The notes beneath the pieces are model-generated. The model worked only from the letters and a program-made list of their open reading frames with translations. It made no database searches and was not told the DNA's origin. 64,000 bases of DNA, from positions 1 through 64,000 of the forward strand of contig DXFL01000017.1 of assembly GCA_019114445.1 (NCBI GenBank). Reading direction: 5' to 3'. Origin of the DNA: Candidatus Barnesiella excrementigallinarum (GTDB lineage: Bacteria; Bacteroidota; Bacteroidia; Bacteroidales; Barnesiellaceae). Position 1 is the stretch's first letter, and the number at the start of each line of letters is the position of its first letter. The position numbers and the translations under genes were made by a program. Shown here in pieces: positions 44,103-52,708 of this stretch.

Positions 44103-45299
44103 TTAAAACATCGACATAAACAGGTTCATATCGTAGCAGGGCAACCCTAACCGTATGCTCAAATCCTTATAGGTAAGTTTCCCGCCAAAGAGGTAAACCG
44201 CATTGCGCAACCGCTCGTCAGACTTGATATGGCCGTAGATCATAGCCGGGTCGGCCAAACCTGCCAATACCGGGACCAACAGGTTGCTCAATGCCATCGA
44301 TGCCGTGCGAGCGACCGCCGAACCTACACTCGACAGGCAATAGTGCAACACCCCGCATTGCTCGTAAACCTTGTTGCAGGGCGCCTCGCTGCAACTCGAT
44401 GTTTCGAAACAGCCTCCCTTATCCATGCACAAGTCGAAAAGCAAGGCTCCCCGTTTCATCATCTCGATGTAATTCATACCCAAACGTCCTTCGTCAGGGA
44501 CCTCGGTCCCGATAACCACATCGGCCGAACGCATGGCATTCTCCAACACATGAGGGTGCATATTCGAAGTGAAAACCGCCGGGCTGACCTCTTGCTGGGT
44601 CGCTTTCAGCCGGTAGTAATCGTTATCGAAAATCCTTACCAACGCTCCCAAACCGCAAGCCGAACGCGCGGCTGCCCGGCCGGCAATACCGCCCCCTACG
44701 ATCAGAACCTCGGCTGCGGCAACTCCGGGAATACCGCCCAACAAAACTCCTTTCCCGCCGCTGCGGTTGCTCAGCAACTCCGAAGCCAGTACAATGGCTG
44801 CCCTCCCGTCTATCTCATCTAAAATGTCGGCAAAAAGGGAGCGACCTTTCTCATCGGAAATCCGGTCTATCGCCACCGCCGTAACCCGTTTTTGCATCAG
44901 CACCCGCACCACGGCGGCCGATTGGTATTGCGGCTGCAACAGCGTCAGCAACAAAACGCCCGGACGAATCAAAGAGGCTTCGTGTTCGTTCAACGGCGTA
45001 ATTTTAAGCACCACATCGCAGCTAAACACCTCGGTGGCAGAGACCGCTTCGGCTCCCGCCTCGGTATAGTGGAGGTCGGAATATTTGATTCCTTCGCCTG
45101 CCCCACTCTCGATAAGTATGCGGAATCCCCGTTTCGTCAACAAGGCGACCCCTTCGGGGGTAAGCGGAAACCGTTTCTCCCCGCCGTTATGTTCTGCCGG
45201 CAAACCTATCGACAAATGGCGGCTTCCCGTCATTGTTCCCAACAGTTGCTCTTGGGGTGCTATCCCTTGTTTCGATTTACAAGTCATATCGTCTGCCAT
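44103..45299 (-). CDS. alanine dehydrogenase/transhydrogenase-like protein, catalytic His replaced
   Basis: A 398-residue member of the alanine dehydrogenase/NAD(P) transhydrogenase alpha-subunit family. The N-terminal substrate domain (EKRFPLTPEGVALL with Arg, VVLKITPL with Lys) and the Rossmann domain (GGIPGVAAAEVLIVGGGIAGRAAARSACGLGA) are intact, as is DKGGCFE with its Asp. In M. tuberculosis alanine dehydrogenase His96 lies in a LHLA motif; here the matching position reads LQPQ. The enzyme may use another amino acid or have lost activity. A cysteine-rich stretch (CFETSSCSEAPCNKVYEQCG) is unusual. The first ~28 residues may not be translated. Confidence 0.75.
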   Translation of the reverse strand: MADDMTCKSKQGIAPQEQLLGTMTGSRHLSIGLPAEHNGGEKRFPLTPEGVALLTKRGFRILIESGAGEGIKYSDLHYTEAGAEAVSATEVFSCDVVLKITPLNEHEASLIRPGVLLLTLLQPQYQSAAVVRVLMQKRVTAVAIDRISDEKGRSLFADILDEIDGRAAIVLASELLSNRSGGKGVLLGGIPGVAAAEVLIVGGGIAGRAAARSACGLGALVRIFDNDYYRLKATQQEVSPAVFTSNMHPHVLENAMRSADVVIGTEVPDEGRLGMNYIEMMKRGALLFDLCMDKGGCFETSSCSEAPCNKVYEQCGVLHYCLSSVGSAVARTASMALSNLLVPVLAGLADPAMIYGHIKSDERLRNAVYLFGGKLTYKDLSIRLGLPCYDMNLFMSMF

Positions 45300-45371
45300 A
45301 ATGTTTCAAGTTTTAGATTTATTCAGGTATGGGAATATCGTTTTATCCCGAAATTACTGCACAAGGCAAAA

Positions 45372-45920
45372 TTACGCTTTGTCGGCCGGTTTGCTCGCAC
45401 TGGAAAGAAGAGCCAACTGCCGGACAGCCTTGTCGACCGAAGCCGTCGATTCGTATTCTTCGGCATCGAACGTATAGTGAGCCTGACGATAATACTCTTC
45501 GCGACGTTCCAACATCTCGGACACATAGGCATGAAGCTCTTCGGTCGTTTTGCCGGCAACCAAAGGGCGTTTCACTTTTGCCCGGGAAAGACGTCGGCAC
45601 AACGTAGGAACCGAAACGACCAAATAAATGGTGATACCCCGGTTACACATATATTCCATATTGTCGAAAAAACAGGGAGTTCCCCCGCCGGTAGCCACCA
45701 GCACATTGTCAAACTCGCCAACCTCGTGCAACATTCGACGTTCTATTTCACGGAAACCTGCCTCTCCATACTCGGCGAATAAATCCGACACCCGTTTCCT
45801 ATACCGAGCCTCGATATAGGCATCGAGATCGATAAACTCAATTCCCAAAAGTTGTGCTGCCCGGCGCCCCAATGTGGTCTTCCCGGCAGCCATATATCCG
45901 ATTAAAAACAACGGTTTCAT
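45372..45920 (-). CDS. aroK: shikimate kinase
   Basis: A 182-residue cytosolic kinase that phosphorylates shikimate in the route to chorismate. Walker A is GYMAAGKTTLG, the shikimate-binding Asp is in FIDLDAYIE, the Gly-Gly-Gly site is LVATGGGTPCF, and the lid carries KRPLV. The start at 45920 is chosen because it begins at the family start (MKPLFLIGYM) and overlaps the stop of the upstream lipoprotein gene by 4 bases (translational coupling). The longer frame to 45995 lies within that gene. Confidence 0.94.
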   Translation of the reverse strand: MKPLFLIGYMAAGKTTLGRRAAQLLGIEFIDLDAYIEARYRKRVSDLFAEYGEAGFREIERRMLHEVGEFDNVLVATGGGTPCFFDNMEYMCNRGITIYLVVSVPTLCRRLSRAKVKRPLVAGKTTEELHAYVSEMLERREEYYRQAHYTFDAEEYESTASVDKAVRQLALLSSASKPADKA

Positions 45921-46597
45921 CTCTCTGTATTCTTCGATAACGTATCGGCCACGACCTGCCCGTTGGCACTCAAAGCCTCGTGCTTCGCCCGCCAAGTCTC
46001 GCCGAACCGGCTAAATTCAAAATCCGACAAGTGACTGGATAGCAACTCCTTGTCCTCCTCCTTCAACGGCAAACGCTCAATATATTCCTCGGCCGCCGGG
46101 CGTCCTTCAAGTCCCGCCAGCAGCACCGCCTTGTTCAACAAATAATCGACATTGGCAGGCTCCTCTTTCAGATAGCTGTCGTACAGGGCCAAAGCCTCGG
46201 ACAACTGCTTCCGGGCATCGGCCTCATCGCCCTTGTCATAAGCAATAAAACCCTTCACCGTATAAAAATAGGCTTTTATTCTATTCTTCCCGTCGGGCCC
46301 TATCTTCTCTATGGCGATCGACGCCGTGCGATATGCACTGTCGGGACGCCACAGATTCAATTCGTTCAGCACCTTCCCGAAATAGATATCGATATTCCCA
46401 TCGTCGATTTTAAGCGCCTGTTCCAACAATTCTTGCGCCGCCAGACAATCGACCAATGTAGCCGATTCGCTACTCAATAATGCCACCGCCTCTTCATACA
46501 GGCGTGCACTCTCCTCCCGGTTGCTTTTCCCGGAGGTACACCCCACCGCACCAAGCAGCCAACCGGCTAAAACCACATAGGCAAAAAACTTTTTCAT
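45917..46597 (-). CDS. tetratricopeptide-like lipoprotein
   Basis: A 226-residue lipoprotein (signal FFAYVVLAGWLLGAVGC, cysteine near residue 20). The body is helical with TPR-like spacing (AAQELLEQALKIDDGNIDIYFGKVLNELNLWRPDSAYRTA, and QLSEALALYDSYLKEEPANVDYLLNKAVLL). The start at 46597 is preferred over the longer frame, which adds 13 residues before the signal. Function unknown. It is coupled to aroK downstream, but nothing else connects it to aromatic biosynthesis. Confidence 0.75.
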   Translation of the reverse strand: MKKFFAYVVLAGWLLGAVGCTSGKSNREESARLYEEAVALLSSESATLVDCLAAQELLEQALKIDDGNIDIYFGKVLNELNLWRPDSAYRTASIAIEKIGPDGKNRIKAYFYTVKGFIAYDKGDEADARKQLSEALALYDSYLKEEPANVDYLLNKAVLLAGLEGRPAAEEYIERLPLKEEDKELLSSHLSDFEFSRFGETWRAKHEALSANGQVVADTLSKNTER

Positions 46598-46717
46598 CGC
46601 TATCGTATTCAATATATCGGGAGACGGCAAAAGCACCTCCGGCGAAAAGGGGGCCTCTCATTACAAAAAGACAAATGCTTATTGCCTCTAAACTGTGTAA
46701 AGATACGACAATTTTTA

Positions 46718-46725
46718 TATTTTTG
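46718..46725 (+). promoter_or_regulatory. -7 element of the RNase H gene
   Basis: TATTTTTG matches TAnnTTTG, with TGTG (3 of 4 bases of the -33 box) 20 bases upstream at 46694-46697. The start codon at 46755 follows 29 bases later. On the other strand TATCTTTA in the same gap may serve the divergent lipoprotein-aroK operon. Confidence 0.5.
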
Positions 46726-46754
46726 TACCTATCAAATCTAACGATCAACAAATT

Positions 46755-47393
46755 ATGCCCAAATACAAATATTACGTCGTATGGGAAGGACGTGCCCGGG
46801 GGATTTTCGACTCTTGGGAAGAGTGCAAGGAACAGGTCGAAAACTTCAAAGGAGCCAAATATAAAAGTTTCGACTCGCTGGAAGCCGCCACAGAGGCTTT
46901 CCGCTCTACTCCCGACGAATACGACGTAATCCGCAAAATAGGCGAATTTGCCCATAACCGGCAGACTACACCCGTACTCCCCTCGACGGTTGTGGCCGAC
47001 AGCCTCGCAGTCGACGCGGCTTGTAGCGGGAACCCCGGCAAGATGGAGTATCGCGGCGTCGATACGAAATCGGGAATCGAACTGTTTCACGTAGGGCCGA
47101 TGGAACAAGGCACCAACAACATAGGCGAGTTTTTGGCTCTCGTCCACGGGTTGGCCTATCTGCAACAACGCAACTCTTCTATTCCCATCTACTCCGACAG
47201 CCAAAACGCCATCACTTGGGTCAACCAAAAAAAATGCAAAACAAAATTAGCCCCCAATGCGGTAAACGCGCCCATCTTCGATCTTATAGCCCGGGCCGAA
47301 CGATGGTTGCAAACCCACACCTACACCAACCCCATCATCAAATGGAACACCGAGGCTTGGGGTGAAATTCCGGCCGACTTCGGGCGTAAATAA
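46755..47393 (+). CDS. rnhA: ribonuclease HI with N-terminal viroplasmin (caulimovirus-type) domain
   Basis: A 212-residue nuclease that degrades RNA in RNA-DNA hybrids. Residues ~4-48 are a viroplasmin/RNase H N-terminal hybrid-binding domain (KYYVVWEGRARGIFDSWEEC). Residues ~80-212 form the type 1 RNase H domain: Asp87 in VDAACSGNPG, Glu in NIGEFLAL, Asp in IYSDSQNAI, and a final Asp in IPADFGRK. All four carboxylates expected for catalysis are seen. It stands alone, convergent with serS. Confidence 0.9.
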   Translation: MPKYKYYVVWEGRARGIFDSWEECKEQVENFKGAKYKSFDSLEAATEAFRSTPDEYDVIRKIGEFAHNRQTTPVLPSTVVADSLAVDAACSGNPGKMEYRGVDTKSGIELFHVGPMEQGTNNIGEFLALVHGLAYLQQRNSSIPIYSDSQNAITWVNQKKCKTKLAPNAVNAPIFDLIARAERWLQTHTYTNPIIKWNTEAWGEIPADFGRK

Positions 47394-47428
47394 ATTGGGG
47401 TTAACCGTCCCCCGAAAAACATCATAAA

Positions 47429-47464
47429 CAAAAAAGCCCACACGAAGAAATGCAGGCTTTTTTG
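47429..47464. terminator. bidirectional terminator between rnhA and serS
   Basis: CAAAAAAGCC pairs with GGCTTTTTTG across a 16-base loop, giving T-runs on both strands between convergent genes. The long dcw transcript probably ends here. Confidence 0.75.
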
Positions 47465-47486
47465 TTTGTATTTGCGTCGATCCCAA

Positions 47487-48758
47487 TCAATCGATTATAT
47501 CGAAACCGCAATAGGGCACCAGCACTTTGGGAATCCTGATACCTTCGGGGGTTTGGTTGTTCTCCAACAACGCTGCGACAATACGGGGCAATGCCAATGC
47601 ACTACCGTTGAGCGTATGGCACAAATGGGTCTTTTTGTCGGCCCCACGGTAACGGCATTTCAAACGGTTGGCCTGATAGCTTTCGAAATTGGATACCGAA
47701 CTTACCTCCAACCAGCGTTTTTGAGCGGCCGAGTATACCTCGAAGTCGAAGGTTATCGCCGACGTAAAGCTCATGTCGCCACCGCACAAACGCAAGATGT
47801 GCCACGGCAATTCGAGCCGTTCTACCAAACTTTGTACATGGGCTTTCATCTCTTCGAGTGCCTCGTAAGAGTGATCGGGATGCTGTATCTGCACAATCTC
47901 CACCTTATCGAACTGATGCAGGCGGTTCAACCCGCGCACATCTTTTCCGTAAGAACCGGCTTCGCGACGGAAACAAGCCGAATAGGCCGTATTCTTGATA
48001 GGCAGATCCGATTCATTGAAAATAACATCGCGGTAAAGGTTGGTTACCGGAACCTCGGCCGTAGGAATCAAATAGAGGTCATCTTCGTTACAATGGTACA
48101 TTTGGCCCTCTTTGTCGGGCAACTGTCCCGTACCGTACCCCGAAGCAGCATTTACCACATAAGGCGGTTGTATTTCGAGGTAGCCGGCTTCGCGGGCGGC
48201 ATCGAGGAAGAACGAAATCAAGGCTCTTTGCAACCGGGCACCTTTACCTTTATATACGGGGAATCCGGCACCGGTAATCTTCACACCCAGTTCGAAGTCG
48301 ATAAGATCGTATTTCTTGGCCAGCTCCCAGTGAGGAAGAGCATCTTCGGGAAGGTTGGGCATTACGCCACCCGTTTTCTCTACAATGTTATCCTCGGCGG
48401 TACGTCCCTCAGGAACGCCGGCATAAGGCAGGTTAGGCACCGTAAGCAAAATATCGGTAATCTCTTTTTCGGCCGAAACCATAGCCTCTTCCAAAGCCTT
48501 GTTCGACTCTTTGATGGCTGCCGTTTTCTGTTTTACAGCCTCGGCCTCGTCTCTCTTCCCGGCTTTCATAAGCTGACCGGTTTGAGCAGCCAGATTTTTC
48601 AATTCGGCCAGTTTCCCGTCCAACTCGGCTTGGGAAGCCCGACGTATTTTATCCAATTCGAGAACTCTGTCGATGGCAGCTTTCCCGTCGAAATGTTTAA
48701 TGGCCAAACGGCGAACAACCTCTTCGGGATTTTCTTTAATGACACTTAATGTAAGCAT
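47487..48758 (-). CDS. serS: seryl-tRNA synthetase
   Basis: A 423-residue class II synthetase that charges tRNA-Ser. An N-terminal coiled-coil arm (about 30-100, ELDKIRRASQAELDGKLAELKNL) contacts the tRNA. Class II motifs follow: motif 2 with FRREAGSYGKDVRGLNRLHQFDKVEIVQ and motif 3 with LNGSALALPRIVAALLENNQ. It ends the minus-strand gene series, 27 bases after the YqeY gene. Confidence 0.97.
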   Translation of the reverse strand: MLTLSVIKENPEEVVRRLAIKHFDGKAAIDRVLELDKIRRASQAELDGKLAELKNLAAQTGQLMKAGKRDEAEAVKQKTAAIKESNKALEEAMVSAEKEITDILLTVPNLPYAGVPEGRTAEDNIVEKTGGVMPNLPEDALPHWELAKKYDLIDFELGVKITGAGFPVYKGKGARLQRALISFFLDAAREAGYLEIQPPYVVNAASGYGTGQLPDKEGQMYHCNEDDLYLIPTAEVPVTNLYRDVIFNESDLPIKNTAYSACFRREAGSYGKDVRGLNRLHQFDKVEIVQIQHPDHSYEALEEMKAHVQSLVERLELPWHILRLCGGDMSFTSAITFDFEVYSAAQKRWLEVSSVSNFESYQANRLKCRYRGADKKTHLCHTLNGSALALPRIVAALLENNQTPEGIRIPKVLVPYCGFDIID

Positions 48759-48785
48759 AGTCTAATTCTAAATATTTACTCTGTA

Positions 48786-49235
48786 TTAAGCTAACAGTTC
48801 TTTTACTTTTGCCGAAATAGCCCGGCCGTCGGCACGCCCGGCCAGTTGTTTGGTAGCCACACCCATCACTTTTCCCATCTCCTGCGGAGTGGTAGCCCCT
48901 ACTTGGGCAATAATGGCTTTGAGGGCTTCGGTAAGCTCCTCCTCGGTCATTTGTTTGGGCAGATAAGTTTCGATGACAGCGGCTTCGGCCAACTCGGGTT
49001 CGGCCAAGTCGGGACGATTTTGCTCGGTATAGATTTGAGCACTCTCCTTCCGTTGCTTCACCATCTTGGCCAATATCTTCATGGCTACCTCGTCCGACAG
49101 TTCACCATCGGCTCCCTTAGCGGTTTTTGCTTCCAAAAACTCTTTTTTGATTCCCCGCAGGGCTTCCAGTTTCACTTTGTCTTTTGCCAGCATGGCACTT
49201 TTTATGTCGTTGCTGACCTGATCAAATAAATTCAT
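48786..49235 (-). CDS. GatB/YqeY-domain protein
   Basis: A 149-residue protein of the YqeY family (MNLFDQVSNDIKSAMLAKDKVKLEALRGIKKEFLEAKT). The family is related to the C-terminal tRNA-binding part of GatB, but free-standing members have no proven reaction. The end (GKVMGVATKQLAGRADGRAISAKVKELL) is typical. It lies 15 bases after ftsZ, a common position in Bacteroidetes. Confidence 0.92.
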   Translation of the reverse strand: MNLFDQVSNDIKSAMLAKDKVKLEALRGIKKEFLEAKTAKGADGELSDEVAMKILAKMVKQRKESAQIYTEQNRPDLAEPELAEAAVIETYLPKQMTEEELTEALKAIIAQVGATTPQEMGKVMGVATKQLAGRADGRAISAKVKELLA

Positions 49236-49250
49236 AGCTCTATATTTATT

Positions 49251-50486
49251 TTATAATTTCCTATCGAAATACAACATGGAGTTTCTCCCCGACGGCTCGC
49301 TTCTTTTATCGGTCGTATCAAAGTTGTCTCGAAAATCTTTGGGCCGATCGTAGGCCGGGGTATTGTCCAACTTGTCGAGCAACGCATCGTTGTCGAGCTG
49401 GTCGGGACGTAAAACAATATATTGCGACTGGGCTATATGCTCATCGGCATCGCCTCCATATTCGCCTTTGAACGTCAAGTCGGAGACTTCGAACCCGGTA
49501 GCCAAAATGGTAATCTTCACCTTCTTGCCCAACGACGGGTCGTGGGTGTATCCCCAAATGACCTTCACCCGTTTTTTGAACCGGGTCATAAAGCCGCTCA
49601 ACTCTTTCGTCTCTTGGATACGCAACTCGTCCGACTCTTCGGGCGAGAAGTAGAGGTTGAACAGCACACGCTCCGAATCGTAAATATCGCTCTCTTTGAG
49701 CAACGGCGAAATCAAGGCATTTTGTATTGCCTTGCTCATACGATGTTCGCCCTCACCCTCGCCGGTACTGATAACCGCCGCGCCGCCGTTTCTAAGGGTT
49801 GTACGCACATCGGCAAAGTCGAGATTTATTTTTCCGTTTTTCGACACCAGTTCGGCAATACTCCGGGCGGCATTGGCCAATGCATCGTCGGCTTTGGAAA
49901 AGGCGTTGGTCCACGAGAGATCGGGATAGATTTTGCACAACCGTTCGTTATTGATTACCAACAAGGCATCGACGTGCTTGCGCATCTCCTCCACACCGGC
50001 AAACGCCTGCAAAATTTTGGGTTCACCCTCGAAAAGGAACGGAATAGTCACGATACCCACCGTGAGCATACCTTTCTCTTTGGCGATACGGGCAACCACC
50101 GGGCCTGCACCCGTACCGGTTCCTCCACCCATTCCCGCCGTGATAAACACCATGCGGGTCTCGTCCTCGAACAATGCCGAAATGCGGCCGTCTTTCTTCT
50201 CGAACTCCTCGGCCAAGCGTTTGCCCTCCTCGGGCTCTCCACCGGCACCTTCGTCGCCAATAGCGACTTTGATAGGCACGGGCGAATCGGACATGGCTTG
50301 CGGGTCGGTGTTGCAAAGAGCTAAACTCACGCCCTGAATGTTTTGGCGATACATATAGTTCACGGCATTACCGCCACCGCCACCGACACCCACTACTTTT
50401 ATCTTAATGGGATCCTCTTTCTCCTTTTCGGCTCCGGGAACAATGAAATCGGGCAATTTCGATTCATTTATATCTATTTCGTTCAT
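49251..50486 (-). CDS. ftsZ: cell division protein FtsZ
   Basis: A 411-residue tubulin-like GTPase that polymerises into the division ring. GTP-binding motifs: VGVGGGGGNAVNYMY, the tubulin signature GGGTGTGAGPVVARIAKE, and the T7-loop NLDFADVRTTLRNGG (with catalytic Asp). The linker is short. A conserved NTPAYDRP peptide, a likely partner-binding site, lies about 35 residues before the C-terminus and is followed by a basic tail. It starts 11 bases after ftsA. Confidence 0.97.
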   Translation of the reverse strand: MNEIDINESKLPDFIVPGAEKEKEDPIKIKVVGVGGGGGNAVNYMYRQNIQGVSLALCNTDPQAMSDSPVPIKVAIGDEGAGGEPEEGKRLAEEFEKKDGRISALFEDETRMVFITAGMGGGTGTGAGPVVARIAKEKGMLTVGIVTIPFLFEGEPKILQAFAGVEEMRKHVDALLVINNERLCKIYPDLSWTNAFSKADDALANAARSIAELVSKNGKINLDFADVRTTLRNGGAAVISTGEGEGEHRMSKAIQNALISPLLKESDIYDSERVLFNLYFSPEESDELRIQETKELSGFMTRFKKRVKVIWGYTHDPSLGKKVKITILATGFEVSDLTFKGEYGGDADEHIAQSQYIVLRPDQLDNDALLDKLDNTPAYDRPKDFRDNFDTTDKRSEPSGRNSMLYFDRKL

Positions 50487-50497
50487 AGCGTTCTTCT

Positions 50498-51952
50498 TTA
50501 ATAGTTATCATTCTCATCATCTAAGAGTTTCTCGGCTTTCTTCACAATAACTTTCAATTTACCAAAGATATCGGAACCTTTCTCTTTTGCCTTTTCTTTC
50601 TCTTTACGCTCTTTCTCCTTGCGTTCCTTCTCTTTTTTCTTTGCCTCCTCGGCCTCGCGTTTCCGCCGTTCCTGCTCGTTCTTTTTCAGCTCTGCGGCTT
50701 CACGTTTCTGACGTTCCTGTTCGGCTTTCTCACGAGCTTTCTTCTCTTTGGGCGACAACACCTCGACCGGTTCTTCAATAGGCTCCGGTTCTTCCACCTC
50801 TTTGGGCAGAACCTCCACGCAACTTTCCCGGCAGCAATAAAGCAAACCAAGTATCTGCAAATAATCGGAGCTCTTCGATTGCGAAGCGACATCGAGTAGC
50901 ATATCTTGGCGCAAAGCTCCTTTTCTCACCCGGATATCGCACTTTTCGGCTATCAACTCGGCCAAATTGGAAAGTTTAGCAGCCCCCCCGACAATGACCA
51001 TACCGGCGCCCAAACTGTTTCGGTCGCACTTGGCATATTCGAAGTGGGCATCGAGATTGGCAACGATCTCTTCGATACGGGCCTTCACCACTTTCGACAG
51101 ATCGAGGCTTTTTATTTCGGAGTGGCTTTCGCCCCGCAAGGTAATGTTCGATTCCTCGCTAACGGCTTTGGCCGACCCTAACCGCACCTTGAACGATTCG
51201 GCCTCGGCCTCGGTCACGTTCAACGTCATAATATCGCGTGTAATGTTGTATCCTCCCAGCGGTATGGTCGAGAGGTAACGCAAGAACCCGTCTTTGTAAA
51301 TCGATACGGTAGTCGTTTCGGCTCCGAAATCGACCAGCATGACACCGGCCTGACGATCTTCGTTACTCAGTGCCACATAAGCGGTGGACAACGGTGTAGG
51401 AATATATCGCACAACCGACAAATCGCCTGTAAAACAACGAGCCGCACTTTTCGACAAATCCTCACGTGCCACTATCAATTTCATGTTTACCTTCAAATTG
51501 GCACCCGACATTTCGCCTTTGCCCACTCGAAGTTTATCGTCGACGAATACTTCGGAACGAACCACCTCCAAAACATTGGCACCGGCAATAGGCATCTCGC
51601 GAGCTTCCTCCTGCAAAAGCCTAATCATATCTTCGGTAATAGGCGTACCCTCGGGGTAATCGCGGCTTATCGTGAGATCCTCGGTATGGAGCGACTGTCC
51701 CCCGATTCCCACATATACACGTTTTATTTTTTTCGATGCGCCTATACGGTTGTTCAATTTCAGTATCAACCGTTTTATTTTCGCTACAACTTCATTGGGA
51801 TTAGTCACAATCCCGCGCTTCACACAACCGGCTAACGGTTCGGTTTCCACGCCATTCACAGTAACAACCCCTTTCAAGGAACGGGTTCCTATCGCGCCCG
51901 TAATTTTCGAGCTTCCTATCTCGATAGCTACTATGTATTTTTCCGTATCCAT
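50498..51952 (-). CDS. ftsA: cell division protein FtsA with long charged helix
   Basis: A 484-residue actin-like membrane tether for FtsZ. The ATPase core (YIVAIEIGSSKITGAIG, VMLVDFGAETTTVSIY, GMVIVGGAAKLSNL) spans about 1-380. From about residue 400 to 458 there is a stretch made almost only of Lys, Glu and Arg (repeats like KKEKERKEKERKEKEK), probably a long rigid helix. The last ~25 residues (IFGKLKVIVKKAEKLL) form the amphipathic membrane-binding helix. E. coli FtsA (420 residues) lacks this linker. Confidence 0.95.
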   Translation of the reverse strand: MDTEKYIVAIEIGSSKITGAIGTRSLKGVVTVNGVETEPLAGCVKRGIVTNPNEVVAKIKRLILKLNNRIGASKKIKRVYVGIGGQSLHTEDLTISRDYPEGTPITEDMIRLLQEEAREMPIAGANVLEVVRSEVFVDDKLRVGKGEMSGANLKVNMKLIVAREDLSKSAARCFTGDLSVVRYIPTPLSTAYVALSNEDRQAGVMLVDFGAETTTVSIYKDGFLRYLSTIPLGGYNITRDIMTLNVTEAEAESFKVRLGSAKAVSEESNITLRGESHSEIKSLDLSKVVKARIEEIVANLDAHFEYAKCDRNSLGAGMVIVGGAAKLSNLAELIAEKCDIRVRKGALRQDMLLDVASQSKSSDYLQILGLLYCCRESCVEVLPKEVEEPEPIEEPVEVLSPKEKKAREKAEQERQKREAAELKKNEQERRKREAEEAKKKEKERKEKERKEKEKAKEKGSDIFGKLKVIVKKAEKLLDDENDNY

Positions 51953-51973
51953 ATTATATCGTTTTTTCTTTTT

Positions 51974-52708
51974 CTATTTTTTTCGCCGGGTACAAACCAC
52001 CTGATCCTTGAATTTCAACGAAACCGTGTCATACACGTTCCAACCTGTTTTGTCGAACACATTTTTATACGTCAACATCAAGTTGTCCAACTTGTTTTCG
52101 AAGTCGTCTACCGCCCCCAACAAAATGGTCTGTTTCCCCACCCGGGGTATCAATTCTATCTCATGACGCTCATTCACATAAATTTGTTCAATTTGAGCAT
52201 TCCAAAAAATATTCTTGTGAATGTAGTGAGCCAAAGGCAATATGTCGCGATAGGTCAGTACACTGTCCACACGCCCGGTTACCAACGGCAAATACTCCCT
52301 ATACGACGTGCTTGCCGCTATGCGACAGCCCTCCTCATCGACATAATAATTCCCGTCATCGGCCATTACCCGCATAACCGGTATACGTTGCGTCACATTC
52401 ACATTCACTGTACCGTTGGCATTTTTATAACATTGCACGGTTTTCAACACGCCATTCATTAAAAGGGTTCGTTCCATCTTCTCGGTATCGACCCCACCTA
52501 ACGGTTTCCCACAGGGATCCAAATCGTATTCCGTAATATAGTCATACACATCGGCAGGCGAGATATAATGTCGCACAGCACTGTCCTCCACCTCTATCTG
52601 CAAGCCTTTGCACGTCTCTTCTGCCGCATGGGAACGCAAGACAAAGAACGAGACAAACAGGTAGAGAAGCAACACCACCATCAACAAAAATCTCAACAAA
52701 ACTTTCAT
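51974..52708 (-). CDS. ftsQ: cell division protein FtsQ
   Basis: A 244-residue single-pass inner-membrane protein. Membrane segment at about residues 5-25 (LLRFLLMVVLLLYLFVSFFVL), then a POTRA-like domain (LQIEVEDSAVRHYISPADVYDYI) and an FtsQ beta domain (VTQRIPVMRVMADDGNYYVDEEG). It links early and late divisome proteins. Sequence identity to the E. coli protein is low, but position and architecture are decisive. Its start overlaps the murC stop by 4 bases. Confidence 0.88.
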   Translation of the reverse strand: MKVLLRFLLMVVLLLYLFVSFFVLRSHAAEETCKGLQIEVEDSAVRHYISPADVYDYITEYDLDPCGKPLGGVDTEKMERTLLMNGVLKTVQCYKNANGTVNVNVTQRIPVMRVMADDGNYYVDEEGCRIAASTSYREYLPLVTGRVDSVLTYRDILPLAHYIHKNIFWNAQIEQIYVNERHEIELIPRVGKQTILLGAVDDFENKLDNLMLTYKNVFDKTGWNVYDTVSLKFKDQVVCTRRKK

